Assembly (NCBI RefSeq): GCF_932294415.1
Contig: NC_065535.1
Location: 82,543,862 to 82,607,861, forward strand
Reading direction: 5' to 3'
Source: Quercus robur
Taxonomy: Eukaryota; Streptophyta; Magnoliopsida; Fagales; Fagaceae
Length of the DNA stretch: 64,000 nt
Part shown: positions 11,202-21,556 of the stretch, one piece after another
Layout of the letters: the number at the start of each line of letters is the position of its first letter
How positions within the stretch are numbered: the stretch's first letter is position 1
Made by a program: the position numbers and the translations under genes
Notes under the pieces: generated by a model
Seen by the model: only the letters and a program-made list of their open reading frames with translations
The model's database searches: none
What the model was told of the DNA's origin: nothing

Positions 11202-12723
11202 ACATGAGCCACCGATTCGGATTCCATCTTGCAAGCCTCACACCGTCCATCTTCCACTACTTTACAACGAGCCAAGTTTTCTCGGGTTGGCAGAGCATTT
11301 TGACATGCTCTCCACCCAAAAACCTTTATCTTATTTGGAACCTTCATTTTCCACAGATGCTGCCAGATCAACCTATCCAGACCTGCCCTTGAGCTTTCCC
11401 CCTTATTACTTTCCTGTCTTGAGATTTCTCTAGCAACATGGTAACCTGACCTCACAGAGTACTCCCCACTCTTCGTGTGCAGCCAGATAATTAGATTAGA
11501 GGCCTGTCTTCGACTTAATGGCATGCAAAGGATTGCATCCGCATCATCTCTATGGAATTTGGCCTCAATTAATTCTCTATCCCATTCCTTAATTCTCCAG
11601 TCAATAATATCAGACACCCTCCACTCCCATTCCTCCTCCAATGGTGGGTGGATAACCACATTAGTTGGATGGTTTAAAATCCACTTATCTTTGGTTACCC
11701 TTATTGAAGAACCATCTCCCACCCGCCAACAACAACCTTTTTTAAGTAAAGGTTGAGCCGCCATTAAACTTTTCCACACAAAAGAGCTGTTTGGGACATC
11801 CGAAGCTTCTAAAAAGTTGCAACGTGGGAAGTAACGTGCCTTGAAACATCTATACATTAATGAGTCTTGTTCTTGTAGCAATCTCCACCCTTGCTTTGCT
11901 AGCATTGCCAAGTTGAAATTCCTCAAATCTCTAAAGCCCATACCCCCTTCCTTCTTAGGTTGAGACAACACATTCCAACCCTTCCAATGGATTTTTTTCT
12001 CATTCCCAATTTGACCCCACCAAAACTTTGCACACATTGCATTTAATTCATTACATAGCTTGACTGGCAATTGGAAAACCCCTATTGTATAGGTTGGGAT
12101 GGATTGAGCCACCGCCTTAATCAATACTTCCTTTCCTGCTCTAGAGAGTAGTTTCCTCTTCCACCCTTGAATTTTCTTCCAAACCCTATCCTTTATGAAG
12201 GAAAAGGTACGATATTTTGCATGTCCCACCAATGTAGGTAGTCCCAAATAAGACTCGAAACGATCTACTTCCTTCACCCCCAGCTCACTTTTGATAGCCT
12301 CTCTTTGTAACCCCACTGTGTTGCTGCTAAAATAAACCAAAGACTTCTCAAAATTGATGCATTGACTGGAAGATGCTGCATACAATTGTAGGATGTCTGA
12401 AATACACCGCACCTCCTCTTGTGTAGCTCGGCAAAACAACAATGAATCATTAGCAAATAAAACATGGGAAATCGTAGGTGTACTCCTTCTAATAGCAGCC
12501 CCATGGATTCTCCCTTTCGCCTCTACTTTAGCTAGCAAAGCAGTGAACCCTTCTGCACATAGGAGGAATAAATATGGAGATAAAGGGTCTCCTTGACGAA
12601 GCCCCCTTGATGGTGTGATATTACCAAATGCCTTGCCATTTATACAGACAGAATAGGATGGGGTAGAAACACAGGTCATAACCCGCTCAATCCATGCATC
12701 CGGAAACCCCAATTTAGCCATCA
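11202..12723 (-). pseudogene. LINE reverse transcriptase plus zf-RVT (5' part)
   Basis: The open frame holds about 507 LINE codons. It starts just before the RT palm (KLGFPDAW), then has RGLRQGDPLSPYLF and the active-site region LFANDSLLF. It continues through the connection region (WWGQIGNEKKIHWKGW) into the zinc-binding domain (CEACKMESESVAHVLW). The catalytic YADD/FADD motif reads FAND, so the first metal-binding Asp is replaced by Asn. The frame stays open past 11202 only by running into the inserted hAT, where residues become poly-Lys and other nonsense. The N-terminal endonuclease is absent. A degenerate, inactive copy. Confidence 0.85.
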
Positions 12724-12802
12724 TTTTTCCCACTTTTAAGAAGGCCTAAAATATTAGATTTATGCTAGCATATTACAAATTTTATTAAATAGGTCCTATA
12801 AA

Positions 12803-13235
12803 TTGATATGTCACCAATCACAAGAAGTAATTCAATAATCATTTGTAGTTGAAGTGAAACCTCATTGCCACATCTGTTTGTAAGCTTTTCGTAATAAAAT
12901 TTGTAGTAAGTTTAGCATTTTCTTCACAAAAAAATATATATGAATTAATAGAAATACAACCCAATAACCATTAAGTGAACGAAAAATGTTAAAGCTAATA
13001 CAAATTTTACTAATGCTAAATTGATATGTCACCAATCACAAGAAGTAATTTCATAATCATTTGTAGTTGAAGTGACACCTCATTGCCACATCCGTTTGTA
13101 AGCTTTTCGTAATAAAATTTGTAGTAAGTTTAGCATTTTCTTCACAAAAAAATATATATGAATTAATAGAAATACAACCCAATAACCATTAAGTGAACGA
13201 AAAATGCTAAAGCTAATACAAATTTTACTACTAAA
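12803..13235. repeat. Tandem duplication, 218-bp unit
   Basis: Two near-identical copies start TTGATATGTCACCAATCAC at 12803 and 13021. They differ by a few substitutions and a small indel. The duplication is internal to the outer hAT. Confidence 0.9.
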
Positions 13236-13565
13236 AACTTACGAACTGATGTGACAAGAATATGATTGGTGTCATTTAAATAATATAATAAATGAATGTT
13301 TGAATAACCTTTTTTTTTTTATTGGTGATATGCTAGTTTGTAAAACCTATATAGTAAGCATCATTAACTCACTTTATGTGAATTAGTCATATCAATAAGT
13401 AAGAATTACTTTCTCTAAAAAAAGAGAGTAAAAATTAATAATAGCTTTGAAATAAAAAATAAAAAAAACTAAATATTATTTAAGTGATATTTAGATGTAA
13501 AAAATGCCTCTTTAAAATTTTCACCTTAGGCCTCAAACTATCTTAGGACAGCCCTGGTTGGACTT

Positions 13566-15572
13566 TTGGCAATAGGAACTTTAAAGTCAGTGGAACTAGA
13601 AGTTTCAACATACATCTTTTTGGCATGAATTTCAAACAAAACAAAACAATGTTTTCAAATTGTGAAACCTAACATCACAAAATTTTCTCATATCCATGAC
13701 GCGTTCATAAAATGCAGTCTTAATATATAATCTCAATTTTGGTCCTAAAATAATCACAATTTTGATAAATAATTACTTCACATTTTTACTTGAAAGCACA
13801 TGACTTTCGGAACTAGCCATATTAAACTTTTCAATAGCTAGCTAAAACAATTTCACAATATCAAACAAACCCATTGTATACGGCAGGAAACTCCAATGTC
13901 ACCTATTCCATCAAAGGAATGTTGAATTGTTCATACTTCCCATACTTCACACTAGTATTGATTAGGAAAGATTTTGGGCCAAAGCATCACACTTTCAATT
14001 AACTTGGATGACAATTTTCAAAATATATCATCTGATGGAGAAAAAAAATAGAGTATATTCAACGTTAGTGTATATGGGAAGAAATCTGTTCCTAGATAAA
14101 TCTTTTTTGAGAAAGTCGTATCAAGCACGAGGAAGACTTCCAAGATACAGGCACTAATAAGAAAATACTTGTGTCAAAATATTTGGACACTTGCACATTC
14201 ATGAACTTTTGATTTTCTTGTTAATAAAATTAACATTGTGCTCCGGCATTTCAAAACTAAATAATGCAATATGCTTGACCCCTTAATGCAATAAATTTGT
14301 TTTTCAGTTGTAGGTGAAAGCAAGAAACGCAGCCAATTAATCAGTTAAGTTAATGATGATTCACTTTTGGAGATTTAGAATTAGTTCAATCCAGCCTAAT
14401 TTTGTGATTTCAATAAGTAGTATTTGTCTACGAATCTACAACATCATAAAACTTTTGTTCTCTTTACTCTTTGCAACATTTCAAAGTAAGATTCAGGTAA
14501 ACCCCACACGATATCCTATTATTATTATATTATTACTATTATTATTTAATTTATGCATACTATATGTTCTATGGTTCCATTGTTCCAAGCAGTGATAATA
14601 CCCAGAGACTTAAGTCCCAGTGGGGCATATTCCATTTTAAAGATTGTTGAAATTTTGAATTTTTGACACAAGTAATGGAACCAATCAAATTACGTTGCAG
14701 TTTTCACAAGTTAGAAAATTGATATGTAAATCCAAATGCACCATAGGGCCCACAAATTCACTTTGCACAAGTTAGAAAATTGATTTCAACCAAATGAAGG
14801 GTCCCATCATTTGTGGGGTAAAAATTACCTTGTTTGGTACACCCACTCAAACACATGTTTTCAGTTTTTAAACAATATTACATGTATTTTCACACATTTT
14901 TTCACTTACACGTATTTCCACATTTGTTTTCAAACACATATTTTCAATTTTTAAGTGCATGTACCAAACATCCTCTAAAGCATCAAAAAACCGATTAAGC
15001 TCAAACAAACAAACTCAAACTCATAGTGATAATACCCAGAGACTTAAGTCCCAGTGGGGCATATTCCATTTTAAAGATTGTTGAATTTTTGAATTTTTGA
15101 CACAAGTAATGAAACCAATCAAATTACGTTGCAGTTTTCACAAGTTAGAAAATTGATATGTAAATCCAAATGCACCATAGGGCCCACAAATTCACTTTGC
15201 ACAAGTTAGAAAATTGAGTTCAACCAAATGAAGGGTCCTATCATTTGTGGGGTAAAAATTACCCTGTTCGGTACACCCACTCAAACACATGTTTTCAGTT
15301 TTTAAATAATATTACATGTATTTTCACACATTTTCTCATCCACACGTATTTCCACATTTGTTTTCAAACACATATTTTCAATTTTTAAGTGCATGTACCA
15401 AACATCCTCTAAAGCATCAAAAAACGAATTAAGCTCAAACAAACAAACTCAAACTCGTAGTCAACATAACGCAATAAGATAAAGACAATCCATTTCCTAT
15501 AAATTAGCATGCCATTATTAGCATTTCGTATTACATAACAAAATCATAAACCAATTTTATTTTTATAAAAGC
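13566..15572. repeat. Upstream region of the receptor-like-protein gene
   Basis: Contains the right half of the module split by the hAT (13566-13700), a copy of the 2.5/6.2-kb block at about 13900-14290, and a 434-bp tandem duplication. The duplication starts AGTGATAATACCCAGAGACT at 14591 and again at 15025, running to about 15460. The copies are nearly identical. Each contains repeated ACATGTTTTCAGTTTTTAAA-type strings and ends with AAGCTCAAACAAACAAACTC. Confidence 0.8.
15498..15504 (+). promoter_or_regulatory. Putative TATA box of the receptor-like protein gene
   Basis: TATAAAT, 75 bases before the ATG, at the same place as in the paralogous fragment at 3724. The conservation between paralogues is the evidence. 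Confidence 0.6.
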
Positions 15573-18500
15573 ATGATGATGATGAAGGAGGGTTCCTTGT
15601 TGAGAATTACTTTAAGCCTTCTCCTTTGTTTGCTTTCTATTCATCCTCCTAACTTCTGCACTGCCCACTCCCACTCTGAGGTTCGTTGCATTGAAAGCGA
15701 GCGACACGCCCTTTTCAACTTCAAGCAACACCTTACAGATCCTTCTAACCGCCTTGCCTCTTGGGCATCTGACGTGGATTGTTGTCACTGGGTCGGTGTT
15801 GTCTGCCACAACCGCACCGGTCATGTCCTCCAACTCCATCTCAGAACCTTTTATCCTCCGTATGACGAGCTTACTACTTTTGAACAACGGAGAGCCCAAT
15901 TTGAAGCCTATGATAGGTCAGTGTTCGGCGGTAAGATAAATCCTTCTCTGCTTGATTTGAAGCATTTGATTTACTTAGACCTTAGCTACAATTATTTCGA
16001 TCATACTCCAATTCCCAAATTCCTCTGTTCTATGGGGAGCTTAAGATATCTTAATCTCTCCAATGCGGGATTTGGGGGATTGATTCCTCATCAACTTGGG
16101 AATCTCTCTAATTTGCACTATCTCGATCTTGGAGAAAATAATTTATATGTGATGAACCTTCAATGGCTCTCTCGTCTTTCTTTACTACAACACCTTGATT
16201 TGAGTTATGCAAACCTTAGCCAAGCCTCTGATTGGCTACAGGAGATAAACAAACTCCCTTCCTTGTCAGAGTTGCGATTGTCATCTTGCCACCTTTCTAC
16301 TTCCATCCTACCGATGCACAATATTAACTTCTCATCTCTCACAACCCTTGATCTTTCATCCAACAGTTTTGAAAACACTTCAATTCTATTTTGGGTCTTT
16401 GGTCTTCACAACCTGGTTTCTCTTGATCTATATGACAATGAGTTTCAAGGTCCAATCCCTGTTCATCTCCAGAACTTGACTTCACTTAGGCAACTTGATC
16501 TATCTGTCAACACTTTCAACTCTTCAATTCCTAATTGGCTATACAGTTTTAGTCATCTTGAGTTCCTCAACCTCAATTACAATCACTTGCAAGGTACAAT
16601 CTCTAGTGCCATTGAAAACCTAACATCTACCATTAGCATAGACTTGTCATACAATGAACTTAATGGAAAGGTACCAAGATCTTTGGGTAATCTCTGCAAG
16701 TTAAGGGAAATTAGATTGTCAAGCAACAAATGGAGTTGTGAGATGTCTGAAATCTTTGAAAGTTTATTAGGATGTGTTTCAAATAGACTAGAGATCTTAA
16801 AAATGGACAGTGCTCATTTGTATGGGCAGTTGATTGATGAACTTGGGCAATATAAAAATCTAGTCATCCTTTCTTTGAGGAATAATTCAATTTCAGGTCC
16901 AATTCCATTGTCTATAGGAAATCTTTCCTCTTTGAGATCCTTAAACCTTCAGAGTAATCAAATTAACGGTACTCTCCCTCAAAGTTTTGGACTGCACTCC
17001 AAATTAGAGTATCTGAATATTGGTTTAAATAAGTTGGAGGGTGTGGTGTTAGAAGTTCATTTTGCCAATTTAATGAGATTAAAAACACTTGTTGCATCTC
17101 AGAACCAACTAACTTTAGAAATAAGTGACACTTGGACCCCTCCTTTTCAACTCAACACCTTAGTTTTGAGATCATGGAATTTAGGGTCAAAATTTCCTCC
17201 GTGGCTCTATTCACAAAAGCAACTTCTGAGCTTGGACATATCCAACACAAGGATTAAAGATGCAGTTCCTCCTTGGTTTTGGAACTTGTCTTCTCAGTTT
17301 ACTTATCTAAATATCTCTCACAATCAAATCTATGGAGAGATTCCACATATCCCTTTGATTTTGTCCTTTCCTTCAATAATTGATGTGAGTTCAAATAACT
17401 TCACAGGTCCATTACCTTGTATATCCTCGAATGTGACCTTTCTTGATCTTTCTAACAATTCACTATCAGGATCTATTTCTCACTTTTTGTGTTACAAGAA
17501 GAATGAGCCCAAAAATATGGAATTTCTCAATCTTGGAAAAAATCTTTTATCAGGGAAAATAAGTAATTGTTGGATGAAGTGGCAAAGCTTGTTTGCCTTA
17601 AATTTGGGGAACAACAATTTCACTGGTAAAATTCCAGCATCCATTGGATCTTTAATTTATCTTGAGTCTTTGCATCTTTACAACAACAAATTCTCCGGAA
17701 AACTTCTATCCTTGTTGAAAAATTGTAAAGACTTGTTTACTATTGATATTGGCAAAAATGAATTTGATGGGAGCATACCTAAGTGGATTGGACATAGACT
17801 TTCAAGCTTGATGATTCTCAGCCTTCACTCCAATAATTTCTATGGTCAAATACCGGATGAACTTTGTGCTCTAACTTCACTACAAATCCTTGACCTTTCA
17901 CATAATAAGCTGTTTGGAAGCATACCTAAATGTGTTAACAATTTCAGTATGATGGCCAGAGATAACAATTCAAATTATCCCCTTTTTTTGTCTCTTCTGT
18001 CAGTGGCTTATAGTTCTACCCCTTTTGAAAGTGAATTGCTTGTGATTAAGGGAAATTCTCTTGAGTATTCCACAACACTTCGACTGGTAAATATGATAGA
18101 TCTTTCCAACAACAATTTGTCAGGAGAGATTCCTAAAGAAGTGGCTAGTCTCCAAGGACTACAATCATTGAATTTGTCATTTAATATCTTGACTGGAAAA
18201 ATTCCGGAGAATATAGGTGATATGGGATCACTAGAATCTATTGATTTCTCTGTAAACCAACTTTCAGGTCAAATTCCTCAAAGTATGTCAAGTTTGACAT
18301 TTTTGAGCCAGTTGAACTTGTCAAACAACAATTTGATTGGGAGAATCCCTTCAAGCACTCAGCTACAAAGCCTTAGCGCATCCAATTTTTTTGGAAACAA
18401 GCTTTGTGGACCTCCACTTACTGATAATTGCACTATAAATTATGTAAAACCAAACATTGAAAACAAAAGGAGCAAGGGTTTTGGTGGGCATATGGTGGAT

Positions 18501-18692
18501 TGGTTTTTTGTAAGTAAGGCACTTGGATTTGTGGTTGGGTTTTGGGTTGTATTGGGTCCTTTACTATGGAACAAGCAATGGAGAATTTTGTATTTTCAAT
18601 TCCTAGATCACATAGGGTACAAGCTTAGTGGTGTAGTGGTACAAACTTGGTATAGCATTGTAAGTAAATGTTGTAAGATTCTTAATATTTAA
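15573..18692 (+). CDS. LRR receptor-like protein, EIX2/Cf type
   Basis: A 1,039-residue single-exon cell-surface receptor without a kinase. In order: signal peptide (about 1-32), LRR N-terminal cap with paired cysteines (VRCIESERHALFNF, DCCHWVGVVC) at about 36-75, then a long row of plant LRRs with LxxLxLxxNxLxGxIP repeats. A non-LRR island with CVNNFSMMARDNN and SELLVIKGNSLEYSTT follows, then four more LRRs, a C-terminal cap (NKLCGPPLTDNC), a membrane segment (977-999, GFVVGFWVVLGPLLW) and a 40-residue tail. Family members bind microbial or peptide ligands outside the cell and signal through partner kinases such as SOBIR1 and BAK1. The ligand here is unknown. The first of four N-terminal methionines was taken as the start because AAAAGCATGATG matches the paralogue. 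No frame damage is visible, so probably functional. Confidence 0.95.
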   Translation: MMMMKEGSLLRITLSLLLCLLSIHPPNFCTAHSHSEVRCIESERHALFNFKQHLTDPSNRLASWASDVDCCHWVGVVCHNRTGHVLQLHLRTFYPPYDELTTFEQRRAQFEAYDRSVFGGKINPSLLDLKHLIYLDLSYNYFDHTPIPKFLCSMGSLRYLNLSNAGFGGLIPHQLGNLSNLHYLDLGENNLYVMNLQWLSRLSLLQHLDLSYANLSQASDWLQEINKLPSLSELRLSSCHLSTSILPMHNINFSSLTTLDLSSNSFENTSILFWVFGLHNLVSLDLYDNEFQGPIPVHLQNLTSLRQLDLSVNTFNSSIPNWLYSFSHLEFLNLNYNHLQGTISSAIENLTSTISIDLSYNELNGKVPRSLGNLCKLREIRLSSNKWSCEMSEIFESLLGCVSNRLEILKMDSAHLYGQLIDELGQYKNLVILSLRNNSISGPIPLSIGNLSSLRSLNLQSNQINGTLPQSFGLHSKLEYLNIGLNKLEGVVLEVHFANLMRLKTLVASQNQLTLEISDTWTPPFQLNTLVLRSWNLGSKFPPWLYSQKQLLSLDISNTRIKDAVPPWFWNLSSQFTYLNISHNQIYGEIPHIPLILSFPSIIDVSSNNFTGPLPCISSNVTFLDLSNNSLSGSISHFLCYKKNEPKNMEFLNLGKNLLSGKISNCWMKWQSLFALNLGNNNFTGKIPASIGSLIYLESLHLYNNKFSGKLLSLLKNCKDLFTIDIGKNEFDGSIPKWIGHRLSSLMILSLHSNNFYGQIPDELCALTSLQILDLSHNKLFGSIPKCVNNFSMMARDNNSNYPLFLSLLSVAYSSTPFESELLVIKGNSLEYSTTLRLVNMIDLSNNNLSGEIPKEVASLQGLQSLNLSFNILTGKIPENIGDMGSLESIDFSVNQLSGQIPQSMSSLTFLSQLNLSNNNLIGRIPSSTQLQSLSASNFFGNKLCGPPLTDNCTINYVKPNIENKRSKGFGGHMVDWFFVSKALGFVVGFWVVLGPLLWNKQWRILYFQFLDHIGYKLSGVVVQTWYSIVSKCCKILNI

Positions 18693-20578
18693 TCCAAGTA
18701 TCATGTGATCATATTAATCAAAATTTTGATAATTTCTATATGATCTTCGACCTGGTTAATACTTCTATGATCATCTATTTACTATATTAACACGTATGAA
18801 TAGGATATTTCTTATGAACGTACACCGTAGTCCAATTTTTGTTTTATTATTCCTATAGATTAGTGGTGAAAAACCACATTTCAGTTCATACAAGCAATTA
18901 ATTTGTTAGAAGTAACATCCAATACCTTGCAATGATGCCCACTTTCTCTGTAGAATATCTTAGTGATCACTTTGTAAAGTCTCAATGAAAGACAACAAGT
19001 TTATGCTAATTTGGGCAAAATAAGCAAGCTCTTTGTATCAAATTCGAAGGCTATTTTGGTAGATTCCTTGCAACCACTATAATGAAGCTTAAGCAGTTAA
19101 GCTATAAAAGAGCGAGTCTACCAAGTCTACTTTGTCCTGTGGAAGAATTGAAGGGGCTATGAGTCAAGCTCCATGGCACGACTCTCATGTCCTGCCAGCC
19201 CAATCAAGTACAACAACCCATAATCTATCTCAATTCTAAATTCTAAAAATTGACTTGATAAAAAGAATATGTTATTGGTTGTTAATTTTGAATTTTGTGT
19301 CTCTACAGAGGTGGGTAGATACAAATACATGGCTTATTTGTGATTTTTGAAATGAAATTTTGCTGAATTGGTGATTCACCCAATTGGGGTATGTAGAAGT
19401 TGTGGGGCAAATTTAATTCTCTGTGGTGTTTTGTTGGGAATCTAATATTGTTTGCAATGAGTTAACAACGATTTTGTTTCAAATCTATTTGGCATTGTAG
19501 AAGATAGTCAACTAAAAAAAAGAAAATATTGCAATTAAAGGTAGCACTCTCTCTCTCAACATTAGGGTCAATAACATGTGTACTTTTATATACATGAAAC
19601 TCACAGCGGCAATTAGCTCCACACAAACAAACAAAAAAAAAAAAATTGGAGATTAACAAATTAGAAGGTTTTTTTTTTTTTTTTTTTGGGAGGAAATCGC
19701 ACCCTAGAAGTTGAATAAGGGTTTTGAATTTTTTGCTTTTTTTTGCTAGGTAAATAGCAAGAAAAGGACTAGCGGGATTCAAACCCTAGTGTCAAGCACA
19801 ACAAGAGGGGTTTTTGTTGTGTGAGATTTTCTTTAATTTAATTTGCACGTGTCTCATCTTTTAAGCTATAGTTTTGTTTAGGTTGCTCTTGATAATATTA
19901 GGTGTGATTTTATCATTTACTGAAGATATGTATATGATGCTGAGACACAAACAGTGAAAATGATGTTGAGATTGCATTTGAATATAGTTGAGTGATTTTG
20001 GAAAGTCTTTTCTTAAAACTTTTCTTGCATATAATTTTTAGACCCCTTTTGTAGAAATTTAGGAAGTCTTGTTTTTGTGATATATTGCGTAACCCAAAAG
20101 CTAAAGGAAATGGGTTTTGAAAATTGAGCCCAATAATGTTATATTAATTTTTTCTTCGTTTCTTGTCATATGGAACTTCCACTCACATGTGTATATGCAA
20201 CAATTTTTTTGCTTCTTAAAATTTTGATTAGTGTCTTTTTTCTTCTTTTTGGTAAGATGTTTCTCTAAACATGTAGGATTTGGTTGGACAGCTATCATTC
20301 GACCCACAGTTTTGTTCTAATTGTTGTGCAGCATGATCAATTCTTCACTCAACACAATTTGAGTATGAGAAGCTTTGTATTTTTTGTATCTAAAAGTGTA
20401 ATTGTTAATTATCTTTCACCACCAGAGGTTGCTTTCCTAAGAAGAATTACAACGCGATTTAATCCAAAAATGACAAAACTGGTCTTTTGGTTTCTTGGAC
20501 AAGATGAGATTGAGTCTTCAACCAACCCGACTTATGATCCCTCTTAAAGAATCTTACATTTGTCAAGACATTTGCCTG
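18693..20578. other. Intergenic, 3' flank of the receptor gene
   Basis: The first 120 bases match the 3' flank of the pseudogene at 46984 (ATTTTGATGATTTCTATA-like string), so the duplication extended past the stop codon. The remainder is A/T-rich with long T runs at about 19670-19687. A frame at 20284-20547 (PPEVAFLRRI) may be a decayed exon continuing beyond the MULE at 27024; I do not recognise it. Confidence 0.4.
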
Positions 20579-20587
20579 TAGATGAAA

Positions 20588-20818
20588 GGCGAAAATGCAC
20601 TTTTGGTCCCTACATTTTGGGCCTTGTTACAATTTGGTCCCTAAATTGATTTAGGTCCTAGGTCAGTCTCTGATTTTCAAAAATCGTTTTTAAAATAGTC
20701 CCTACCGTTAACCCAGTGACAGAAAATGCTGAGGTGGCAAACGGAGGTCCTAGCTGTCAAACCCATTTATTAAAATAATAATTAAAAAGTCAACGTGTCC
20801 CACTTACACCCACGTGAC
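20588..20818 (+). repeat. MULE left terminal inverted repeat
   Basis: About 230 bases matching the inverse of 26785-27014 with roughly 15 differences by eye. The outer 30 bases match exactly. Confidence 0.88.
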
Positions 20819-21556
20819 CTTGCCACCTCATCTCCCGCGAACTTAACCCTCAGATGACCCTCACCTGTTCATGCCACGTCATTTTCCCGCCCACTTAGCC
20901 CACACGTGACCCTCTCGTGACTGACTGAACTCATAAACGACCTTCAGTCTTCACTATTCACTCTTCACTCCTTCACTGAAAATCCCCAAACAATCCTAAA
21001 TCGTGTTCACCTAGAAACGAAACGAAACCCTAACAATCCCAAATCGTGTTCTTCCCCAACAGTCCGTGTCATCTTATCCTCGTGTTCTTCCCTAAAATCC
21101 AACTTGAAACCCATTCCCCTGAAACTGAAAACCCATAATCTGAGAAATCATAGTGAGTTAGAACAACAGAGCTAATAATCTGCGAGGTGCAAATCTATTT
21201 CTTTGTGTGTTTCTATTTATGTGTGTATTTATGTGTATCTGACTCTCTTCGAAAAGGTGTGAATGTGTGTATATCTGTCTCTGTCTCTGTCTCTGTCATA
21301 CTTTTAACACTTTCTGTCTCTTTCATCGATTATGGACCATAGTTTGAGTGCTTTATTATGCTTTTATTTGTATTTTTCTGTTTGGCCTTTAAGGATCATG
21401 GTGGACCATGTGTGTTCCCTGTTATCAGTAAATGATATATGTTTTGCCATTGTTTTATGTTTAGAATATATAGAGTCAATGCATGTTTGACTGTTTGGTT
21501 TAGTTTTGTCATTATTGAAATAAAATATTCTGTAGATAATTTTTCATGCATGCAGG

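Larger units (their letters stand above)
7415..12723 (-). mobile_element. 5'-truncated LINE, interrupted by a hAT
   Basis: A 14-bp duplication TTTTTCCCACTTTT flanks the unit at 7401-7414 and 12724-12737. The 3' end is a poly(A) tail, seen as T's at 7415-7426. On the minus strand the order is reverse transcriptase, zinc-binding RT-associated domain and RNase H, as in plant L1-type LINEs. The copy starts inside the RT, so it was truncated at insertion. The hAT at 8251-11193 later landed in the zinc-binding domain. Confidence 0.88.
7284..13556. mobile_element. hAT element (outer layer of a nest)
   Basis: Identical 8-bp duplications GTTGGACT flank the unit at 7276-7283 and 13557-13564. The ends are TAGGGCC on the left and CAGCCCTG on the right (inverse CAGGGCTG), with GGCCTAAGG shared further in. 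An 8-bp target duplication and (C/T)AGGG ends are hAT hallmarks. Removing the inner LINE leaves about 0.95 kb without a transposase, so this is a non-autonomous copy. It interrupted a receptor-gene upstream module: the flanks at 7200-7275 and 13566-13600 are the two halves of that module. Confidence 0.8.

Noticed and set aside
15612-15939. Overlapping frames on both strands in the receptor gene
   Set aside because: Shadows of the strongly supported 1,039-residue frame.
20284-20547. 87-residue open frame as a gene
   Set aside because: No start context, no recognisable family; kept only as a possible exon remnant.
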